64,000 nucleotides of DNA, taken from Cephalopachus bancanus (taxonomy: Eukaryota; Chordata; Mammalia; Primates; Tarsiidae). Shown piece by piece: positions 1 to 51,479 of the stretch. The position numbers and the translations under genes were made by a program. Numbering within the stretch: position 1 is the first letter of the stretch; each line of letters opens with the position of its first letter. The notes beneath the pieces were generated by a model that was not told the DNA's origin, ran no database searches, and saw only the letters and a list, made by a program, of their open reading frames with translations. Where the stretch lies: NCBI GenBank assembly GCA_027257055.1, contig JAPVLO010000880.1:1-64000 (forward strand), written 5' to 3'.

Positions 1-806
1 GATCTAGGTGTGCCTGATCTGATCTGAACAAGTGGCTTGGGGGTGGGGAGGGCTGCCTTACAGAAGGATACACAAGAAAACTCACCATGCAGATTTGCAA
101 GGTGTGGTCAACAAGCACTAGAACACTTTGCCCACCGCCTCAGCATGACCTGCGTGCCCAGTCATGGAACCCGAGGAAAAGGGTACATCTCAGGTAAGGA
201 TCTGCCCCCAGGATCCCTCCCCAGGCTCCCAGCCTTGCTTAGGGTCATATCCAGGGTGTGCTCATGTTGTCACTGAGTGTGTGTCGTCCTCCTCAAGTCT
301 ACCTCTTCCACAAGGACAGAATGGAGAACCAGCCGTTCGGTGCCCTGGTGTCCTTGGATAGGCAAAGGCAACTTGTTTCCAAACTCCTCGGACTCCAACA
401 GAGTTGGCAGCGTCTTCGGCCTTAAAGTGAGACAATCCTCATTCACAGGAGAGACAGATTCATCTATTCAACAAGTATTTATTGAGTGCCTTCTGTGTGC
501 CAGGCACAGATCTAGGTGCCTTGGATACATCAGTGAATAAAATAGATGAAAATCTCTGCCCACACAAGCTTACCTTTTTCTAATAAAAGGAAGAATAGAA
601 CTCTTTTTATTGTGTTTAACAGGACTCAGATCTGATTACCAGAAGTAATCAGGAGTGTTTAGTCCACACAGTTTATGAACAGGAATTCTGGACAGAAATA
701 TTGTTATAATCAAGCTTTACTCAGGCTGCCCTTTGACTCACTTCCTTGTAACCAAAAGTCATGTAACGCTATATACTATCTGCATTCCTATATATAAGAT
801 TTCTAA
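1..806. other. Intergenic sequence upstream of ASH2L, no gene seen
   Basis: No exon, RNA gene or recognisable pseudogene is visible. The stretch at about 463-575 (tattcaacaagtatttattg, then a 'tgccaggcacagatctaggtgcc' type segment and 'acatcagtgaataaaataga') is a common ancient mammalian interspersed repeat, probably the 3' end of an old LINE. The family name is uncertain. Short open frames here have no coding character. Confidence 0.5.
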
Positions 807-1267
807 GCCGGGCTCGGTGGCTCAGCCTGTAATCCCGCGCCTTTGGGAGGCTGAGGTGAGTGGATTGCCCAAGCCCGCGGGTTCGAGACCCGCCTGGGCA
901 GCGAGACCTCATCTCTACAATAAATCAAAAAATCAGCCGGGCGTGGTAGCGCATGCCTGTAATTCCGGCTACTCGGAAGGCTGAGGCGGAAGGATTGCCG
1001 GAGCCCAGCAGGTCGAGGCTGTGGTGGCCGGGAGCGGCCACTGCACTCCAGTCTGGGCGACAGAGTGAGACTCCAACTCAAAAAAAAAAAAAAAAAAAAA
1101 GATTTCTGTAGCTGGGCGTGGTAATGCATGCCTGTAGTTCCAGCTACTTGGAAGGCTGAGGCGGAAGGATCGCTGGAGCCCAGCAGGTCGAGGCTGCGCG
1201 GTGGCAGGAAGCGACCACTGCATTCCAGTCTGGGGGACAGAGTGAGATTCCAACTCAAAAAAAAAAC
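807..1267 (+). repeat. Alu dimer followed by a solo Alu right arm
   Basis: A full dimer spans 807-1100. It begins gccgggctcggtggctc, has the short 'gggcagcgagacc' left arm and ends in a long A-run. It is flanked by 'gatttct' copies at about 798 and 1101. A second unit at 1111-1267 starts exactly at the right-arm start (tagctgggcgtgg) and has its own A-run, so it is a right arm without a left arm. Confidence 0.9.
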
Positions 1268-1324
1268 AACAACCAGACTTCTGACCTTGGAATCAATCAT
1301 AAGGCTTTTGGAATCGATTTAAAG

Positions 1325-1900
1325 CCCTCTCACCCAGGGGAACAGGATGAGATGAGAATATAGATTCTTCCTCTCCTCATCCCAAGACTTCACTGCATTC
1401 TCTGAACAATCTACCATCTTCACACTTCAGGCCACTCCCCAAACCTTAAAAACCCTACATCCAAACTCCTCTGGGAGATGAATTCATGGTTTCCTTCCAT
1501 CTCTTTGTCTGGTGGTCCTATGATTAACTTCTCTCTGCTGCAGGGCTGGTGTCTCCACTTATTGATTTTTCTGATGCATCAGACAACAAACCTATTATGG
1601 TTATGTTATTTTCATCTTTCTCATGATTATAACAAATGCTAAGTGCTTTGTTCTGCTAAACAAGAGTGTATCAGGGTGGATATGGGGCGAGTCCTAGAAG
1701 TCGGGAGTCCAGGGCATGTGACTGTTCTTTGTTAGAAAAGGACCTAGAAGCCTTTAACAAAGGCTGTGTTGACCTAAAAGGAAGATGCTGAGACAAAAAT
1801 TAGTATGAGTTCATTTGAACCAAGCTAGAGGATTGCAACCCAGGAATATAGATTCATGTTTCTCTGAATATACACTCCATTTAGCAGTAGTTACAAGTGG
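1325..1900. other. Intergenic non-Alu stretch
   Basis: There is no gene. The segment at about 1410-1590 has a faint long-terminal-repeat look (C/T-rich, 'ctctgctgcagggctggtg'), but no boundary or target-site duplication can be seen, so I do not assign a family. Confidence 0.3.
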
Positions 1901-2795
1901 ATTATTATTATTATTTTTTAGTCGTAGTCTCACTCTGTCGTCCACTCTCATAGCCACTGCAGCCTTGACCTCCTGGGCACGGTTGATCCTTCCACCTTAG
2001 CCTTCCAAGTAGCTGGAACCACAGGCGCCTGCCACCATGCCCAGCTCATTTATTTATTTATTTATTTATTGTAGAGACGAGATCTTGCCAAGTTACCCAG
2101 GCTGGTCTCGAACCCCTGGACTCAGGCAATCCTTTTACCTCCGCCTCCCATAGTGCTGGAATTACAGGCATGATCTACCAAAGTGGTTTATTTGTTTTTG
2201 AGTTGGAGTCTCACTGTCACCTAGGCTGGAGAGCAGTGGTATGCTCAAGGCCACCATAGCCTTGACCTGCTGGGCTCAGGCTATCCTTCTACCCCAGCCT
2301 TCCCAGTAGCTGGAACTACAGGTATGTGTCACCAAGCCCTGCTAATTTTCTTTGATTTTTTTTTTTGAGTCAGAGTCTTCCAAGTGGCTCACGCTTGTAA
2401 TCCTAGCACTTTGGGAGGCAGAGATGAGAGGATTGCCTCAGTCCAAGAGTTCGAGACCAGCCTAGGCAACTTGGCAAGACCTAGTCTCTACAATAATTTT
2501 TTTTTTTTGGTGTTGGGAGTCTTACTCTTGTCGTCCAGGCTAGAGTGCAGTGGCACATTCATGGCCACAGCAGCCTCGACCTACTGGGCTTAGGTGATCC
2601 TTTCGCCTCAGCCTTCCAAGATGTTGGAACTACAGGCATGTGCCACCATACCTGGCTAATTATTTATTTATTTATTGTAGAGATGAAGTCTTGCCAGGTT
2701 GCCCAGGCTGGTCTCGAACCCCTGGGCTCAGGCAATCCTTCATCTCAGCCTCCCAAAGTGCTGGGATTACAGGTGTGAGGCACCGTGCCTGGCTC
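1900..2795 (-). repeat. Rearranged cluster of old Alu pieces
   Basis: A minus-strand Alu (about 1900-2180) is followed by another minus-strand right arm (about 2190-2366). A plus-strand left arm (about 2380-2490) follows, joined at a short T-run to a further minus-strand Alu (about 2498-2795). The plus-strand piece, wedged between minus-strand pieces and lacking its own head, suggests insertion plus recombination. All copies are diverged. Confidence 0.8.
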
Positions 2796-2818
2796 AAATA
2801 AATTTAAAATACAATAGT

Positions 2819-3425
2819 TAGCCAGGTTTGGTGGCTCAGCCCGTATCCCGTGCTTTGGGAGGCTGAGGTGAGTGGATTGCCTGAGCCCACAGGTTCGAGA
2901 CCCGCCTGGGCAACTTGGCGAGACCTCATCTCTACAATAAATCAAAAATTAGCCGGGCGTGGTAGCGCGCGCCTGTAGTTCCAGCTACTTGGAAGGCAGA
3001 GGCGGAAGGATCGCCGGGGCCCAGCAGGTCGAGGCTGCGGTGGCCGGGGGTGGCCACTGCACTCCAGTCTGGGCGACAATGAGACTCCAACTCAAAAATA
3101 AAAACTAAATAAATAGAGCCGGGCTCGGTGGCTCAGTCTGTAATCCCGCACCTTTGGGAGGCTGAGATGAATGGATTGCCTGAGCCCGCGGGTTCGAGAC
3201 CCACCTGGGCAGCAAGACCTCATCTCTACAATAAATCAAAAATCAGCCGGGCATGGTAGCGCATGCCTGTAATTCCGGCTACTCAGAAGGCTGAGCTGGA
3301 AGGATCGCCGGAGCCCAGCAGGTTGAAGCTGCGGTGGCCGGGAGTGGCCACTGCACTCCAGTCTGGGTGACAGAGTGAGACTCCAACTCAAAAAATAAAA
3401 TAAATAAATAAATGAATAAAATACA
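2819..3425 (+). repeat. Two tandem plus-strand Alus
   Basis: The copies span about 2819-3115 and 3118-3422, and both end in A/T-rich tails built of 'aaataaat' units. The second has the 5-nt-deleted left arm (gggcagcaagacc); the first keeps 'gggcaacttggcg'. They therefore belong to different age classes although adjacent. Confidence 0.9.
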
Positions 3426-3665
3426 AAAGTTCTGAAGGGCTAACACACTCATCTTTGCTGGTATAATGGATCTAAAATTTGGTCCGCAACTTAAGTCGGC
3501 AAGGAATGTAACTATGATTTTATAATCCAAAATAATTTTTGTTTTGAAGCTGTGTTCTGTTATGGGGTGGTATATCCAATCTTAATCTGAGGCTCCTCTT
3601 TCTTCCTAGAAGTTTGTGCTTGCTTCTTTGGGGACAGGGATCTAAGTGTCAGGGAAAGAACAGTT

Positions 3666-3962
3666 GTTTTTTTTTGTTTTGTTTTGTTTTTGAGTTGGAG
3701 TCTCACTCTGTCGCCCAGACTGGAGTGCAGTGGCCGCCCACTGCAGCCTCGACCTGCTGGGCTCCAGCGGTCCTTCCACCTCAGCCTTCCGAGTAGCCGG
3801 AATTACAGGCGTGCGCTACCATACCTGGCTGATTTTTTTATTTTATTGTAGAGATGAGGTCTCGCCTGCCCAGGCGGGTCTCGGACCCGCGGGCTCGGGC
3901 AATCCACTCACCTCAGCCTCCCAAAGGCGCGGGAAGACAGGCTGAGCCACCGAGCCCGGCTA
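3666..3962 (-). repeat. Minus-strand Alu, young subfamily
   Basis: It reads from a T-rich run through gagttggagtctcactc to ccgagcccggc. The left arm is the short form ('tctcgcctgcccaggcggg'). 'gaacagttg' before and 'gagcagttg' after are the likely target-site duplication. Confidence 0.9.
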
Positions 3963-4054
3963 AGAGCAGTTGATTTTGCTGGGTACCATCCATTCACCTA
4001 GGTATTCACGGGAGCCTTCCCTTCCTGCTTGAGGCATGAGAAAAGAAAAGAATT

Positions 4055-4350
4055 TGCGCCAAGCACAGTGGCTCACGCCTATAATCCCAGCACTTTGGGA
4101 GGCCAAGGCAAGAGGATTGCCTGAGCCTAGAGGTTCGAGACCAGCCTAAGCAACATGGCAAGAGTTCATCTCTGCAATAAATTAAAAAATTAGCTGAGTG
4201 TGGTGGTACGCACCTGCAGTTCCAGCTACTTGAAAGGCTGAGGCGGAAGGATCACCTGAGCTCAGCAGGTCGAGGCTGTGGTAGCTGTGACTGTGCCACT
4301 GTACTCCAGCCTGGGCGACAGAGTTAGACTCTGACCAAAAAAAAAAAAAA
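4055..4350 (+). repeat. Plus-strand Alu, older subfamily
   Basis: This is a diverged full dimer ending in an A-run at about 4350. It has the ancestral 'cccagcactttggg' left arm, not the 'cccgcgcctttggg' of young copies. Confidence 0.9.
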
Positions 4351-4359
4351 GCATCCGAG

Positions 4360-4765
4360 GAATGTGAATCCTTTTAAATTATCAGGCCCAGACAGATATT
4401 GAGACAGCATCACATCCTACACCCCCCTTTGAGCTTGTATTCATCTCTTGAAACTGCTTGCTCTTGTCACAATTAGTTATAAATTAACCTAATAATGCCT
4501 CACCGGACACTATAATCCACAGCCTACAGCTTAACAAAGTACAGTCAATTACTAATCAGTGTTAGTTCTGTAAATAAATGAGAGTTCCTGACAAACAGCT
4601 TTGTACCACCCCACTCCCTGCCCCCCTTCTTTCCTCTAAAAATCCACTTGCAACTGCTACTAATTGGAATATGAATTCAGGGTTGCTCTTGGGTTGCAAT
4701 CCTCAAGCTTGGCCCAAATAATTTATCTTCTTGCATTAATTTTGCCACAATTTCTTTCTTTCTTT
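4360..4765. repeat. Possible old LTR fragment
   Basis: This is a non-Alu block with a C-rich tract, 'cctctaaaaatccacttgcaa' style wording and a late 'cttggcccaaataattt', which together resemble the end of a solo retroviral-type LTR. No matching second LTR, primer site or coding remnant is visible. The call is tentative, from general resemblance only. Confidence 0.3.
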
Positions 4766-4770
4766 CCTTC

Positions 4771-5803
4771 TTTCTTTTTTTTGAATTGGAGTCTCACTCT
4801 GTTGCCCAGACTGGATGGAGTGCAGTGGCCTCCCGGCCACCGCAGCCTCGACCTGCTGGGCTCCGGCGATCCTTCCGCCTCAGCCTTCCAAGTAGCTGGA
4901 ACTACAGGCATGCGCCACCACGCCCGGCTAATTTTTTTGATTTATTGTAGAGAGGTCTCACCAAGTTGCCCAGGCGGGTCTCGAACCCGCGGGCTCAGGC
5001 AATACACTCATCTCAGCCTCCCAAAGCACAGGATTACAGGATTACAGGCTGAGCCACCGAGCCCGGCTTTTTTTTTTTTTTTTTTTTTTTTTGAGTTGGA
5101 GTCTTACTCTGTTGCCCAGACTGGAGTGCAGTGGCCTCTCCCGGCCACCGCAGCCTCAACCTGCTGGGCTCCAGCAATCCTTCTGCCTCAGCCTTCCAAG
5201 TAGCTGAAACTATAGGAGCACCCTACCACACCCGGCCAATTTTTTAATTTATTGTAGAGATGAGGTCTCGCCAAGTTGCCCAGGCGGGTCTCGAACCCGC
5301 GGGCTTAGGCAATCCACTCACCTCAGCCTCCCAAGGCGCAGGATTACAGGCTGAGCCACCGAGCCAGACTTGTTGTTGTTTTAAGAGACAGGATCTCACT
5401 CTGTCACCTAGGCTGGAGTGTAGTGGCACAATCACAGCTCACTGCAGCCTTAAACTCCCTGGCAATACAGGCATGAGCTACTGCCCCTGGCTGATCCCTC
5501 CCATAAAAGAATCTGATTGAGCTGGGCTCGGTGGCTCAGCCTGTAATCCTGTGCCTTGGGAGGCTGAGGTGAGTGGGTTCTAGACCCGCTTGGGCAACTT
5601 GGTGAGACCTCATGTCTACAATAAATCAAAAAATTAGCCGGGCGTGGTGGCGCATGCCTGTAGTTCCAGCTACTTGGAAGGCTGAGGCGGAAGGATTGCC
5701 GGAGCCCAGCAGGTCGAGGCTGCGGTGGCCGGGAGTGGCCACTGCACTCCAGTCTGGGCGACAGTGTGAGACTCCGACTCAAAAAAAAAAAAAAAAAAAA
5801 AAA
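4771..5803. repeat. Cluster of four Alu-type elements
   Basis: Minus-strand dimers lie at about 4772-5067 and 5068-5369. The first carries a small duplication of 'aggattac' near 5028. A diverged minus-strand monomer with classic old wording ('tcacagctcactgcagcc') lies at about 5370-5493. A plus-strand dimer spans about 5520-5803, bounded by aagaatctgattga / aagaatttgattgt, a clear target-site duplication. Confidence 0.9.
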
Positions 5804-6540
5804 GAATTTGATTGTATAGGCCTGGGAGCACTGTCTATTTTTTTAGTTTATTTTATATTTTATTTTGAGAAAGCAGGATTTATTAAGAGGACAGAAACGC
5901 TCTCACAGTGGGAGGGGACCCAAAGAGATTGCTCTAGTTTTTAAAGCTCCTCAGGTGGTGCTAATGCATGACAAGGGTTGTGCACTTTGTGGTGGGGAGA
6001 GGGAGGAGTTCCGGCAGGAAGGTTAAGGAGTAAAAAAAGGAAGGGGACATCCATTAGGATTTCAGAATCATTCTGCTACACAATAGCTAAACAGAGCTGG
6101 TTACTGCCTGCTATACAAAAAGTCCTATTGAAAAGGACATTCATTGTCAGAGAAGCTAGTGGGGAGGTGAGTTAGAGTCAGAAACATTCTACTCCCCTGC
6201 TATTCACAGCGTGATCCTTAGGCATCACCTGGAAATTGTTAGAAATGGGAAAATCTCAGTCCCCACCCTGATAAGCAGCCTCAATCTGCAAGTACCACTC
6301 TGCTCCATTATTTTGCTAGAAGCAGGCACCTGGGATGTGGAAGAAGGTCTGGAGCCAGGTGTTTCAGTTGTAGGCTTTTTCTGGAAAGCTTCATCCATCT
6401 CTGGGAGAGCAGCAAGAAAATATTAATGGAAGAAATGAGTTGTGACTGCTGGCTGAGAGACAAAATCAACACAGCTTCGGGTAAGTTTCTAGAGCGAGAA
6501 GTTTATTAAGCAACAATTAGAATCCTGCTCATATATGTCT
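5804..6540. repeat. Intergenic stretch with a MER5-like DNA transposon remnant
   Basis: At about 6208-6300 the wording 'ggcatcacctggaaattgtt agaaatg' followed by 'ctcagtccccaccctgat' matches the well-known MER5 (hAT-Charlie type) non-autonomous DNA transposon. The rest of the stretch is unassigned and has no gene features. Confidence 0.5.
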
Positions 6541-7456
6541 CTGTTTTTATTTTAGTTTTTGAGTTGGGGTCTCTGTCATCCAGGCTGGAATATAGTGGTA
6601 TGACCACGGCTCACCGCAACCTCGACCACCTGGGCTCAGTATCCTTCCGCCTCATCCTCCCGAGTAGCTGGGACTACAGGCACACCACTACGCCTAGCTG
6701 ATTTTTTTATTTTTTATTTTTGTAAAGTCGAGGTCTCACTATATGCCTACGTTGGTCTCCAACTTCTGGTTGCAAGCAATCATCCCACCTCGGTCTCCCA
6801 AAAGTGCTAGGATTATGGGTTTCAGCCACTGCGCCGGACTGTTTTCTTTTTCTTTTCTTCTTTTTTTTTGAGCCCAAGTCTCACTCTGTCACCCAGGCTG
6901 GAGTGCAGTGGCACACTCATGGCCACCACAGCCTCAATTTTCTGAACTCTACTCAGGGGATTCTTCCACTTCAGCCTTCCAAGTAGCTGGAACTAAAGGC
7001 ACATGCCACCATGCCTGGCTAATTTTTTAATTTACTGTAGAGATGAGGTCTCCCCAAGTTGCCCAGACTGGTCTCAAACCCATGGGCTCAGGCAGTCCTC
7101 TCACCTTTGCTTCCCAAAGTGCTGGGATTAAAGACGTGAGCCACTGGGCCTCTTTTCTTTTCTCTTTTTTTTTTTGAGTCGGAGTCTCACTCAGTTGCCC
7201 AGGCTGAAGTGTAGTGGTATGCTCACGGCTACCACAGCCTTGACCCACTGGGCTCAGGTGATCCTTCTGCCTCAGCCTTCCAAACAGCTGGAACCACAGG
7301 CACGTGCTACTGTACCCAGCTAATTTTTTTATTTATTGTAGAGATGAGGTCTTGCCAAGTTCCCCAGGCTAGTCTCGAACCCGTGGGCTCAGGCAATCCT
7401 CTCACCTCAGCCTCCCAAAGTGCTGGGATTATAGGCACAAGCCACCGCACCTAGCC
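6541..7456 (-). repeat. Three consecutive minus-strand Alus
   Basis: The elements lie at about 6541-6838, 6861-7150 and 7167-7456. All are diverged dimers. Long open frames across them on both strands are the usual Alu-derived frames, not genes. Confidence 0.9.
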
Positions 7457-7614
7457 CTGTTTTCTTTTTAAATGCAAAGAAAATCATCAGTTCTTAAGGG
7501 CCTGGATTATCTTTTTCCTGCTCAAAAGATGATAGAAGTAGGTTCGTTTACAACAGTGTCCTGAAGAAATTGTTTTGTGTGGCTTAGTTCATTTATATGT
7601 AAAGGGTTTGAAAG

Positions 7615-8694
<1,080 letters not shown>

Positions 8695-9683
8695 CTGAGA
8701 CTGAGTTTCTTGTAAAAGGCAGTAGAAGGATGGGCTGGGACAGGCTGAAGTAGAAAACTACAGATCTGGCAGAGATGATCCTAGTGAGCTGGGACCTAGT
8801 GAGCTGGGACCAACACGTAGTAGGTGGACTAGAGCAGAGGCCACAGAACCCAGAAGGAACACAACTGCGACATGGTGGAGAAAAGTGATGAAGGGGACAA
8901 AGGACACTGTTTTTTAAGCCTTTATTTCTGATTTGAACAACATGTGCACAGTAGCATTCAAAAAATACAGATAAAACAATAGGCAGTCTTTATCATCCCA
9001 CCACTCAGTAGTAATAATTAGGAGCATTCTACTGGTGGTATTTCAGGATGAGAGGAGAATGGGCTCAACATTCTCATCACAGAGAGAATAATTGATCCCC
9101 TGCCTCACCAGCTGCATCAGATCAGCTTCCTGGCAAACTGGGTGAATTGAGTAGCCCCTGGGAAGAGATCTCCTAAAGATGTTTCCCGTTTGTCCATCCT
9201 AAACTTCCAACCCGGTGCTGTTAGTGATTTTCATTAAGTTGCCTTGAGAAGGTCCTCAGTTTTGGTGGCTGCTTTGCTTTTCTAGAAATGAGGTCTGGTT
9301 CTCTTCTAACCTTGCATACTTTTACCCACAGGCATATTGCAGTGCTGCCTCCTATCAGGCCTTCTGGGCACTGGCTTCCTCCAATCTTTTCTGTCCCTAA
9401 GTACTCTCTGGCCATGAATAATCTGAACTGCTTTCTCATTATCACCTTTGACTCCCTTTTATCCTGGCCCTGACGTTTACCAGTTTGGCAAAACTGAAAA
9501 TTCCGAGGCATGTTTCTATACATTTTTGCTCTTCTGCTCATGCAGCTTAGCACTGTGGAGGACAATGGGGAAGACAGGAGTCAAACGTGCCTCCTCCCAG
9601 CTCAGTCAGGCCCTCACAGCCAGCCATGGGCATTTAACCTTGGTCTCCAGTTCCTGTGATAATTCCAAGTGACATCTTTATCT
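8695..9683. other. Intergenic unique-looking sequence, no gene seen
   Basis: There are no Alus. A 15-nt tandem duplication (ctagtgagctgggac) occurs near 8782-8811. Open frames at about 9221-9672 on both strands match nothing I recognise and have no splice or start context. I see no further structure. Confidence 0.45.
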
Positions 9684-10630
9684 TTTTTTTTTTTTTTTTT
9701 GAGTTGGAATCTCACTCTGTCACCCAGACTGGAGTGCAGTGGCACGCTCCCGGTCACCGCAGCCTCGACCTGCTGGGCTCCGGCGATCCTTCCGCCTCAG
9801 CCTTCCAAGTAGCTGGAACTACAGGCACTTGCTACCACACCCAGCTAAGACATCCTTATCTTTTCCACAGCCTGAGCTTCAGCCTCCTGGTCTCAGGCAA
9901 TCCATGTATGTATGTGTATATCTATGTATGTATTTTTCTATAGAGACAAGGTCTCACTATCTTGCCCAGGCTGGCCTCGAACTCCTGGGCTCACGCAGGA
10001 GCCCAGGCCTCCCAAAGTGCTAGGATTACAGGCATGAGCCACCAAGCCTGGCCTATTTCCTCTATTAATTCAAGTGCCCATGAATAACCAATATTATTGC
10101 TAGAATTAGAAAGGTCTAACATTCTTTTTTTTTGAGTGGGAATCTTACTCTGTCACCGAGGTGAGGTCAGTGGCATGCTCACGGCCACCGCAGCCTCAGG
10201 AGATACTTCTGCCTCAGCCTTCCAAGCAGCTGGAACTACAGGCACACGCCACCACGCCGGCTAATTTTTGATTTATTGTAGAGATGAGGTCTCAAGTTGC
10301 CCAGGCTGGTCTCAAACCCCTGGACTCGGGGAATCCTTTCACCTCTGCCTCCCAAAATGTTGGGATTACAGGCGTGCCCGGCTTGGTTTAGCATCAATTC
10401 TATTTCTATCTTTCTTTTGGGGGGCCCCCATTCTGTCACCCAGGCTGCAGTGCAGTGGCCTCATCATAACTCACTGCTGCCTCGACCTCCTGGGTGAGGC
10501 GATCCCACACCTGTAGCTGAGACTATAAGTGTGCTCCCCCACGCCCGGCTAGTTTTAGTATTTTTTGTAGAAAAGGGATCTCATTATGTTGCTCAGGCTG
10601 GTCTCCAACTCCTGGGTTCAGGCCACCCTC
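9684..10630 (-). repeat. Alu right arm plus older minus-strand Alus
   Basis: At 9684-9846 there is an Alu right arm alone with a T-run. It is flanked by gacatctttatctttt / gacatccttatctttt, a near-perfect target-site duplication. An old monomer follows at about 9940-10053, after a (GTAT)-rich patch at 9904-9942. Further diverged minus-strand copies lie at about 10122-10384 and 10413-10630, the last ending just before the ASH2L CpG island. Confidence 0.85.
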
Positions 10631-11058
10631 CCAACTCGTCCTGATGCGCTTCTCTAAAGACCGCTTGGACCTGCGCTTCCAGTAACCGGCCACCATGCAG
10701 TCAACACGTCGCACCGGCGGGGCAGGGCGACGCGCCACTTTCGGGAGGCTGTCTCCCACGATGGATGGGGAGCCGCGACTTCGGGGCGCACAACGTCAGC
10801 GGCCGCGCTCTCAGGGCGCCTTGTCTGCGCGGGGATGTCCAGTCCACCACGCAAGTCTGCGCATTGCGCGCTAAAATGAATCCGTCCTAGAGGGAGTTCA
10901 GCTACTCATCCAGCATCCCCTGCCTTCGCCGCGGCCCCGCCCGCCTGGCCTTAAAGCGGCCCCAAGCTCAGCCTCCTCAGGCAGGCGAGGGACCCACTGA
11001 AAGCCTTTCCTGTTTGAAGATGACAGCACGAGCTAGCAGGTCGCGCGAGGCGGAGCAT

Positions 11059-11068
11059 TCTCGCGAGA
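11059..11068. promoter_or_regulatory. TCTCGCGAGA palindromic promoter element
   Basis: A perfect copy of the 10-bp palindrome, known from CpG-island promoters and bound by BANP (earlier also linked to Kaiso). It lies only 21 bp before the ASH2L start codon. The motif match is seen directly; its use in this species is inferred. Confidence 0.7.
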
Positions 11069-11089
11069 AGTCTGGGGGGGGCGGCAGGG

Positions 11090-50841
<39,752 letters not shown>

Positions 50842-51475
50842 CCAGCTCCCTCTTTTCAGACATGGACTTTCTGGGGAATAGTATTGAGGGGTGTGTTTTT
50901 GTTTTTGAACTGTCTCAAATGTTTCCAAAGATGCTGCAGAACACAGCCTCTCCTTTTTGCAAGTTAAAAGGCTGGGTAGGACTGTGGGAGACCCCTGCCC
51001 TCCAGTGTTCTCACCCCACTTCAGTAAATGCTCTTATTGTGTGTGCCACAAGCCAATACCTGCTGATCCCAGGATCCTTTAAGCTCCCTGTGAAATTGGT
51101 GCTGTACCATGTGCCCTTCCAGCTGGGACTTGTGACTTTACTGTATTTTCTAAGGAGTGCGTAATCCTGTCCAAGTAACTTATTTAAAGACATTTCCCTT
51201 TGTGCGCATTGGTTCCATCCCACCTTTTTCCAGGGAAGTGGTGTGCCTGTTTTGCAGAGTAACTGAAATCCATAGCTGTACATTCCAAACCAATCCAGCG
51301 AGCTGTTTCCTTCTGGTGTGGCTTTGGTTTTGTCAGTAATTTTGAAATATACCTTTGAACAGTGGAATCTCTGAAACTAAACTATTAGATCTCTAGAACT
51401 GTAATTGCGAAAAGAACTTGCTTGCAGCTTTAACAAATGAGAAACTCCTCCCAAATAAAGCTTATTTGGAAGTTT
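50842..51475 (+). other. ASH2L: ASH2L 3' UTR with poly(A) signal
   Basis: A repeat-free 3' UTR follows the stop codon. The canonical AATAAA lies at 51,454-51,459, followed by a GT-rich stretch (agtttttgtggctctttg), so cleavage is expected near 51,475. Size (about 630 nt) and position are plausible for ASH2L. Confidence 0.75.
51454..51459 (+). terminator. ASH2L: ASH2L polyadenylation signal AATAAA
   Basis: First AATAAA after the stop codon, with a GT-rich downstream element 10-25 nt further on. Confidence 0.75.
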
Positions 51476-51479
51476 TTGT

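Noticed and set aside
803..1300. Long open frames such as [16 protein letters not shown]... that recur all over the window on both strands
   Set aside because: They are antisense or sense translations of Alu copies, always inside an Alu and repeated dozens of times. They are not genes.
1410..1590. A solo LTR upstream of ASH2L
   Set aside because: No clear ends, target duplication or poly(A) region could be defined, so it is only mentioned as a faint resemblance.
9221..9672. Open frames of 114 and 74 aa on opposite strands in the upstream spacer
   Set aside because: No recognised domain, no splice sites in phase and no promoter. Both strands being open points to chance.
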